In this document: positions 5,196 to 9,953 of the stretch, piece by piece
How positions within the stretch are numbered: the stretch's first letter is position 1
Layout of the letters: every line of letters begins with the position of its first letter
Source of the DNA: Candidatus Aenigmatarchaeota archaeon
GTDB lineage: Archaea; Aenigmatarchaeota; Aenigmatarchaeia; CG10238-14; SpSt-28
Assembly (NCBI GenBank): GCA_025058985.1
Contig: JANXEB010000110.1
Span: 1 to 9,953 of the forward strand
Direction of reading: 5' to 3'
DNA: 9,953 nt
Position numbers and translations under genes: made by a program
Notes under the pieces: generated by a model
Database searches by the model: none
Seen by the model: the letters and a program-made list of their open reading frames with translations, nothing else
What the model was told of the DNA's origin: nothing

Positions 5196-8149
5196 TAAAA
5201 AAACTAGTACTACAGGGTTTCAAAAGTTTTAATAAAAAAATAGCGATACCTTTTAGAGAAGGAATAACTATAATAACTGGTCCAAATGGTAGTGGAAAAT
5301 GTGTTGATGGTAGTACACTAGTTATATTAGCTGATGGAGAAGTAAAATCAATTAAGGAAATAGTAGAATATTCTATGGAGAACAGTTCTAGTATAATTAC
5401 TTTAAAAGATGGTTTTATTTGTAAAGAAAATCCTTTTGGTTACAAAGTGTTTTCATTAGATCCAGTTAGTTTAAAGATTAAAGAAAAGAAAATAGATGCT
5501 TTTATAAAAAGATACGAAAGAAATTTGTTAATGGTTAAAACAAAAAGTGGAAAAAAACTATTATCTACTTTTCATCATCCTTTCCTAGTTTTAAATGGTA
5601 ACGATTTAGTTTTTTTAGAAGCAAGAGAGCTAAGAATCGGTGATAAAGTAGCTGTTTTTAAAAATGGAAAAGAAGAATTTGGTTGGGATGAAGTAATTGA
5701 AATAAAGTACGTTAAATCAGAAAATAAATGGGTTTATGATTTGAGTATTAGTGATTATCATAATTTTATTGCAAACGATATTATTGTTCATAATAGTAAT
5801 ATAATAGATGCTATTTGTTTTGTTCTTGGTAGGAGTTCTGCAAAAAGCTTAAGGGCAGATAGATTAGCAGAGTTGATTTTTCACGGATCACAAACAAAAA
5901 AACAAGCTGAAGTGGCCTCAGTTTCAATAGTCTTCGATAATTCTAATAAAATTTTTGGCACTGAGGAGAGTGAGTTGACAATAACAAGGAAAGTAAATAG
6001 AAAAGGTTTTTCTATTTACAAAATAAATGGAGTAACTAGCACTAAGGAAAAAGTTTTACAAGTTTTATCTTCAGCAAGAATTTATCCAGATGGTCATAAC
6101 ATAGTTTTACAAGGAGACGTTGCCAATATAATAGAAATGAATCCTATTGAGAGAAAAGCAATAATAGACGAAATTTGTGGTATTGGTGAGTACAATGAAA
6201 AAAAGGAGAAGGCTTTAAAAGATTTAGAAGTAGTTAATCAAAAGTTGAGAGAAGTTGAGATAATAGTTAGTCAAAAAAATCAAATCTTAGAGAGTTTAAA
6301 AAAAGAAAAAGAAATAGTTGAAAAATACAAAAAATTCCAAAAAAATTTAACAGTACTTAAAGCGTCTTATTGGAAGAAAAAAGAAGAATATTTAGTTAAT
6401 AATTTAGAAAGTATAGAGAAAAATTTGAAAGTTTTAGAAGAAAAAAAGAAAAGTTTAGAAGAAGAGAGTAATAAAATTGAGAGTGAAATAGAAAATAATG
6501 AAAATATTCTAAAAGATGTTGGTGAAAAAATTTTTAAAGCTTATAAAAATTTGGAAAAGGAAAAAGAGTTCATAAAGCTAAAAAATACTTTGGATATTTT
6601 AGAAAGTAAGATAATTATTAAAGAAAGAGAAATAGAAAATATTAATGAAATTCTTTCTAGAAAAGAGTTAGAGGAAGAACAAGATATCCCACAAGCTGTT
6701 AAATCTATATTAAAACTTAATTTAAAAAATGTTTACGGAACTATTGCTTCTTTGATAAAGTTTCCTAAGGAGTTGGAAGTTGCCATAGAAATAGCAGCTG
6801 CTAATCATTATTATGATATAGTTGTAGAAGATTTTGAAACAGCTAAAATTTGTATAGAATATTTAAAAAATAATAAAATAGGAAGAGCAACATTTTTACC
6901 ATTAGATAGAATAAAAGCAAAAGTTATAAATGATGAGAAGTTTAAAAATATTGAAGGTTATATTGGAATAGCTAGTAATTTATTAAGATTTGATGAAAAA
7001 TTTAGAAATGCTATAGAGTTTGTTTTTGGCAATACTATAATAATAAAAGATTTAGATACTGCTGAAAAAATTGGGATTGGTGATGTTAGAATGGTTACAA
7101 TAGAAGGAGATTTAATAGAAAGAAGTGGAGCTTTAACTGGCGGATATTTGATAAAAAAATTTATCGGAAGAAAGTTCGATGTAGATGAGTTAATTGAAAA
7201 AAGAGAAAATACTATAAAAGAATTAGAAGATTTGAAAAAAGAAAAAGAAAAAATTGTAAAAGAACTTTCTAAGTTTGAAAAAGTTATAGAAGAAAATAAA
7301 GATCTAGAATCGTTAGAAGGCTTGAGAAAAAATTCTATTTTGCTATTAGAGAAGTTAAAAGAAAATAGAAAGAAATTAATAGAAGAAAAAATTAGAATTC
7401 AAAATGAAATAAATAAGCTAAATTTCCATAAAGGGAAAGTTGAAAATGAAATTGAGAGTGTTAGATTAGAATTACAGCAATATAAAGATGTTGAATTTAT
7501 AGATAAAAGCTTAAACGAAATAGAAAATGAAATAAAAAGAGTTTCTATTGAAATACAAAATCTTGGTAGTATAAATTTTAAAGCAGAAGAAGAATATGAA
7601 AAGTTTAAAAAAGATTTTGATGAAATATTTTCAAAATATAAAAAAATTAGTGAAGAAAGGGAAGCTGTTTTAAAAATGATTGAAGAAATAGAGAAAAAAA
7701 GAAAAGAAGTTTTTCTTTCTACGTTAAACGCTATTAGTAATAATTTCAATGAGTTATTTAAAAAAATAAATGGTGGAGAAGCTTCTTTAGAGTTGGAAGA
7801 AAAAGATAATATAGATAGTGGTTTGTTGATAAGAGCAAGTTTTGCTGGAAAAAAACTAATAAACATAGATTCTTTATCTGGTGGAGAAAAAACAATTACT
7901 GCACTTGCTTTTATACTTGCTATACAAAAATATAAACCATCTTTGTTTTATTTGTTTGATGAAATAGATGCTGCTTTAGATAAAGAAAATACAATAGCGA
8001 TTTGGAAAATTATAAAAGAGCTTTCTAAGAATTCTCAGTTTATTGTAATTTCTCATAATGAAGAGGCTCTAAGATTTGCTGACTATATTTATGGAGTGAG
8101 TATGGAAGAAGGAGAGTCTAAAATAATAAGCTTGGAGTTACCAAAATGA
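5192..8149 (+). CDS. smc: Chromosome segregation SMC ATPase with Walker A mini-intein
   Basis: A 985-residue precursor, about 820 residues after intein removal. SMC dimers with kleisin organise and segregate chromosomes by ATP-driven DNA loop handling. The N-terminal head has Walker A GPNGSGK (30-36), continuing with S202 after the intein (37-201), then the LRADRLAELIFHG and VLQGD segments. The first coiled-coil arm spans about 330-510, the hinge about 514-651 (YGTIASLI to GALTGG), and the second arm about 655-840. The C-terminal head has signature LSGGE (895-899), Walker B ending DEID (923-926) and a switch His in SHNEEA. Arms of about 180 residues are far shorter than in most prokaryotic SMCs, whose total is near 1150-1200. 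It overlaps both neighbours by ATGA (5192-5195 and 8146-8149). Confidence 0.97.
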   Translation: MIKKLVLQGFKSFNKKIAIPFREGITIITGPNGSGKCVDGSTLVILADGEVKSIKEIVEYSMENSSSIITLKDGFICKENPFGYKVFSLDPVSLKIKEKKIDAFIKRYERNLLMVKTKSGKKLLSTFHHPFLVLNGNDLVFLEARELRIGDKVAVFKNGKEEFGWDEVIEIKYVKSENKWVYDLSISDYHNFIANDIIVHNSNIIDAICFVLGRSSAKSLRADRLAELIFHGSQTKKQAEVASVSIVFDNSNKIFGTEESELTITRKVNRKGFSIYKINGVTSTKEKVLQVLSSARIYPDGHNIVLQGDVANIIEMNPIERKAIIDEICGIGEYNEKKEKALKDLEVVNQKLREVEIIVSQKNQILESLKKEKEIVEKYKKFQKNLTVLKASYWKKKEEYLVNNLESIEKNLKVLEEKKKSLEEESNKIESEIENNENILKDVGEKIFKAYKNLEKEKEFIKLKNTLDILESKIIIKEREIENINEILSRKELEEEQDIPQAVKSILKLNLKNVYGTIASLIKFPKELEVAIEIAAANHYYDIVVEDFETAKICIEYLKNNKIGRATFLPLDRIKAKVINDEKFKNIEGYIGIASNLLRFDEKFRNAIEFVFGNTIIIKDLDTAEKIGIGDVRMVTIEGDLIERSGALTGGYLIKKFIGRKFDVDELIEKRENTIKELEDLKKEKEKIVKELSKFEKVIEENKDLESLEGLRKNSILLLEKLKENRKKLIEEKIRIQNEINKLNFHKGKVENEIESVRLELQQYKDVEFIDKSLNEIENEIKRVSIEIQNLGSINFKAEEEYEKFKKDFDEIFSKYKKISEEREAVLKMIEEIEKKRKEVFLSTLNAISNNFNELFKKINGGEASLELEEKDNIDSGLLIRASFAGKKLINIDSLSGGEKTITALAFILAIQKYKPSLFYLFDEIDAALDKENTIAIWKIIKELSKNSQFIVISHNEEALRFADYIYGVSMEEGESKIISLELPK
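5300..5794 (+). mobile_element. Mini-intein inside SMC (165 aa, no homing endonuclease)
   Basis: An in-frame insertion of residues 37-201. Block A begins CVDGSTLVILADGE with nucleophile C37. Block B has TFHH (T126, H129). Block F is VYDLSISDYHNFIA (181-194). Block G ends IIVHN with penultimate H200 and terminal N201, and the +1 extein residue is S202. All catalytic residues for self-splicing are present. The size and lack of any LAGLIDADG-like segment mark it as a mini-intein that can splice but no longer home. It interrupts Walker A between Lys and Ser, so the unspliced precursor cannot bind ATP. Codon use matches the host gene, suggesting old residence. Confidence 0.97.
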
Positions 8150-8808
8150 TTTTAGAGGAAAAAATAATAAACGAAATAATAAACAAAGAGAGCTGGGAAG
8201 AGATTATTTACTATGTTGTTAGTTTGGAAAACCTGAATCCGTGGGATATAGATTTAGTTAGACTTTGTGATGGTTTTATGAATTTTTTGAATAAAGTTAT
8301 TCAACTAGATTTTAGAATACCGGCTAGAGTTTTATTTGTAGCTTCTATTTTATTGAGAATAAAGGCGGAGTATTTAATAATTAAAGAGGAAGTTGAAAGT
8401 GAAAAAACAGAAAAAATAGAGAGTGTTAAGAAAATAGATGTTTATGTGGAAAATCCATTAAGAAGAATACCAAAAGGTCCGGTAACTTTAAATGATTTGA
8501 TAATTGCATTTAAAAAAATTATTGATTTGAAAGAAAAAAAAGAAAGAAGAATATGGGAAAGAAGAAGAGAAATAGAGATCAAAATAGGCGAAGCTAGAGA
8601 TTTTGAAAAAAGGATTGAAGAAGTTTATAAAAAAATTATTGATAAAATTAAAGACAAAGAGTATGTTTTGTTAAAACATGTAGTGGATGAATGGAATGTT
8701 GAAAATATAGTAAATGTTTTTTTACCAATTCTTCATTTAGATAATAAGAACTTGATTAATTGTGTGCAGGAAGAATTTTTTGATGAAATAAAAATATTTA
8801 AAAGCTAG
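8146..8808 (+). CDS. scpA: Segregation and condensation protein A (kleisin)
   Basis: A 220-residue ScpA kleisin, the partner that bridges the two SMC heads. The N-terminal domain carries LENLNPWDIDLVRLCDGFMNFLNKV (the family's NPWDIDL hallmark at about residues 31-37), followed by IPARVLFVASILLRIKAEYLI, the helix that contacts the SMC neck. A Lys/Glu-rich linker (about 82-145) leads to a C-terminal winged-helix-like region that would contact the other SMC head. Length is normal. The ATG overlaps the SMC stop (ATGA), a tight coupling typical of subunits of one complex. No ScpB gene is in the window. It ends four bases before the convergent SepF stop, so both transcripts must terminate inside each other's coding DNA or overlap. 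Confidence 0.93.
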   Translation: MILEEKIINEIINKESWEEIIYYVVSLENLNPWDIDLVRLCDGFMNFLNKVIQLDFRIPARVLFVASILLRIKAEYLIIKEEVESEKTEKIESVKKIDVYVENPLRRIPKGPVTLNDLIIAFKKIIDLKEKKERRIWERRREIEIKIGEARDFEKRIEEVYKKIIDKIKDKEYVLLKHVVDEWNVENIVNVFLPILHLDNKNLINCVQEEFFDEIKIFKS

Positions 8809-8812
8809 TGTG

Positions 8813-9157
8813 TTATTTTCTTTCTATTACTGCAAATCCTGGAGAAATTATTAAATAACCATCCTCTATTGCGACTAAATCCCATTTAAACTGGTTTGCT
8901 ATTCTTTTTAGTTTTATTAAAGAATTTTGGAACTCTGTTAAATCTTTTCTTTGTAAATCTTTTACGCTAACTAATGTTAAATTTCCCTCTCTAACAATTC
9001 TTGCAATTCTTTCAACATCTTGAAAACTAACTAGTTTTTCTACTTTTAAAGGATATTTTTGAAAGACTTCTTTAATCTCTGTTAGCTCTAAAGCTTCCTC
9101 TTTTGTATAAAAGATTTTTTCAAACAGTTCTTTTATTTTTTCAAATATTGCTTTCAT
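8813..9157 (-). CDS. sepF: Archaeal SepF cell-division protein
   Basis: A 114-residue SepF-family protein (former DUF552). SepF tethers FtsZ to the membrane at the division site. The N-terminus MKAIFEKIKELFEKIFY can form an amphipathic helix, the usual membrane-targeting element. A Lys/Glu-rich linker follows, then the core domain (about residues 37-111): VEKLVSFQDVERIARIVREG, NLTLVSVKDL, LIKLKRIANQF and DGYLIISPGFAVI, matching the beta-alpha-beta order of SepF. The start overlaps the stop of the upstream membrane protein gene by 4 nt (ATGA on the - strand), so the two form an operon. No Shine-Dalgarno is visible. No ftsZ lies in the window. Confidence 0.88.
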   Translation of the reverse strand: MKAIFEKIKELFEKIFYTKEEALELTEIKEVFQKYPLKVEKLVSFQDVERIARIVREGNLTLVSVKDLQRKDLTEFQNSLIKLKRIANQFKWDLVAIEDGYLIISPGFAVIERK

Positions 9158-9819
9158 GATAATATATCTGCAGGCTTATTATTAATTAGTATTCTTGAAA
9201 TAAATCCATTTAGTTTAACGAGACTATTTAAAGATATAGATCCTTCAAAGTTTCTTAGTTTCACTTCATCCCCCTTTAGTTTCAGCATTCCCCTTTCTGT
9301 ACTCAAATTACCAAAAGAATTTAATAAAACTAGTTCTTTAGCTTTAATTTTTTCTATGTAAAAACTATCTGGATAAGCTTCTATATTTACATCAAAACCT
9401 AAGTCTGAAGGGAATTCCAAGTCATTTAAATTCATTTTATAAACATTCCCAGCAAATTTTAAACTTCCGTCGTCTTTCCATATTACAAATCCCCTTTTTA
9501 TACTAATATTTAAGTGAATTGTTTTGTTTTTTGTTTTAATACCAATACCTTTTATATCAATACCTTTTAAATTATCTGTTGCTATTCTAAGTGTAGTTTC
9601 TTTAACTTCTATGTTAAAGCTTTGTAAAGAGTTTTTTGAATCTAAATAAATTTCTACTGTTGTATTTGATAATGTTGGTTGCGAAAAGAGTTTACCTACG
9701 TTAAAGATACCTAGAATTCCTTTAAGTAAATCTAGGTAGTATTGTCCAGTTTCCGTTCTTAAAAAATATAAGATAACAATAACTAGAATCAATATACCTA
9801 TCCAGTTTGTTATACTCAT
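9154..9819 (-). CDS. Single-pass membrane protein of unknown function
   Basis: A 221-residue protein with one N-terminal transmembrane helix (about residues 5-21, WIGILILVIVILYFL), a short charged segment, then a beta-rich soluble region (about 50-210) with many alternating-hydrophobic strands such as VEIYLD, TLRIAT, KTIHLNISI and MLKLKGDEVKL. I recognise no named family. The repeated short strands suggest a beta-helix or stacked-sheet domain anchored to the membrane; its side is not determined by the sequence. It is first in an operon with SepF (4-nt overlap), so a role at the division site or envelope is an inference. Its promoter lies in the 67-nt gap shared with the divergent gene at 9887. 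Confidence 0.85.
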   Translation of the reverse strand: MSITNWIGILILVIVILYFLRTETGQYYLDLLKGILGIFNVGKLFSQPTLSNTTVEIYLDSKNSLQSFNIEVKETTLRIATDNLKGIDIKGIGIKTKNKTIHLNISIKRGFVIWKDDGSLKFAGNVYKMNLNDLEFPSDLGFDVNIEAYPDSFYIEKIKAKELVLLNSFGNLSTERGMLKLKGDEVKLRNFEGSISLNSLVKLNGFISRILINNKPADILS

Positions 9820-9886
9820 AAATTAATTATCATAAAAAATTATTTATTTTCAAATTTCATAAATTTGGTTCTTTAAATTATATAAT
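9820..9886. promoter_or_regulatory. Divergent promoter region
   Basis: A 67-nt AT-rich gap between the - strand membrane-protein/SepF operon and the + strand gene starting at 9887. A TATA-like ATAAATTT at 9860-9867 lies about 23 nt before the + start. An AAATAAATAAT-like run on the - strand (about 9842-9853) suits the opposite direction. No Shine-Dalgarno precedes either start. Confidence 0.5.
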
Positions 9887-9953
9887 ATGGTGCAAAATGG
9901 TATTGTAGATCTAATGGGTGAAAAAATAAGAGAGATTAGTATTTCGGAATTTT
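9887..9953 (+). CDS. 5' end of an unidentified protein (partial)
   Basis: An ATG at 9887 opens a frame of 22 codons running off the window: MVQNGIVDLMGEKIREISIS then EF. Divergence from the - strand operon and the TATA-like spacing support a real start. A second in-frame ATG at codon 10 is possible. The fragment is too short to assign a family. Confidence 0.5.
   Translation, partial: MVQNGIVDLMGEKIREISISEF

Noticed and set aside
5300..5794. A homing endonuclease domain in the SMC intein
   Set aside because: Only 165 residues with blocks A, B, F and G; no LAGLIDADG or HNH segment.
7399..7866. A 155-codon minus-strand frame within SMC
   Set aside because: A shadow of the Lys/Glu-rich coiled coil, giving a low-complexity Ser/Phe/Leu product.

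Overview
The window is from an AT-rich archaeal genome, most likely a small-genome DPANN-type lineage. Support comes from archaeal-type uL11, an archaeal 16S rRNA, an intronless tRNA-Thr without encoded CCA, RNase Z, SMC-ScpA and SepF. The 16S gene stands alone: neither side of it has a 23S gene or a spacer tRNA. Its universal sites carry unusual bases (for example CCACGG in the 515-533 region). The exact lineage is an inference.

Layout. 1-150 is the 3' end of an unidentified gene that overlaps RNase Z (147-1082) by ATGA. A small four-cysteine protein (1102-1329) and tRNA-Thr(UGU) (1335-1407) follow. 1408-1817 is non-coding and AT-rich, with an inverted repeat, a hairpin and a 15-base direct repeat. 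uL11 is at 1818-2288. A strong TATA element near 2297 and a structured leader precede the 16S rRNA (about 2456-4160), which is flanked by a perfect 14-bp processing stem. A close-packed + strand operon (4212-8808) encodes two paralogous unknown proteins, a short-armed SMC with a 165-residue mini-intein in its Walker A motif, and the kleisin ScpA. A convergent - strand operon encodes a single-pass membrane protein (9154-9819) and SepF (8813-9157). A gene truncated by the window end starts at 9887 (+).

The main discovery is in the 16S gene. Three segments interrupt conserved sequence, and each is bounded by bulge-helix-bulge (BHB) motifs of the type cut by archaeal tRNA splicing endonuclease: 3234-3321 (E. 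coli 801/802), 4022-4105 (1513/1514) and 4113-4143 (1520/1521). For all three, cutting after the second base of each 3-nt bulge restores canonical 16S sequence. The last two leave a 7-nt exon (CGGGAAC) carrying the two adenines that KsgA/Dim1 methylates. The intron 2 motif gains its outer helix only once intron 1 is out, so splicing is predicted to be ordered. The 16S 3' tail has no CCUCC anti-Shine-Dalgarno. Most starts lack Shine-Dalgarno motifs, and several have a TATA-like box about 20-26 nt upstream of the ATG, as expected for leaderless mRNAs.

Together the window holds tRNA 3' maturation (RNase Z), ribosome components, a chromosome-organising SMC-ScpA operon and a SepF cell-division operon. 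Two essential products, 16S rRNA and SMC, each need splicing, one at RNA level and one at protein level, before their conserved functional sites exist.
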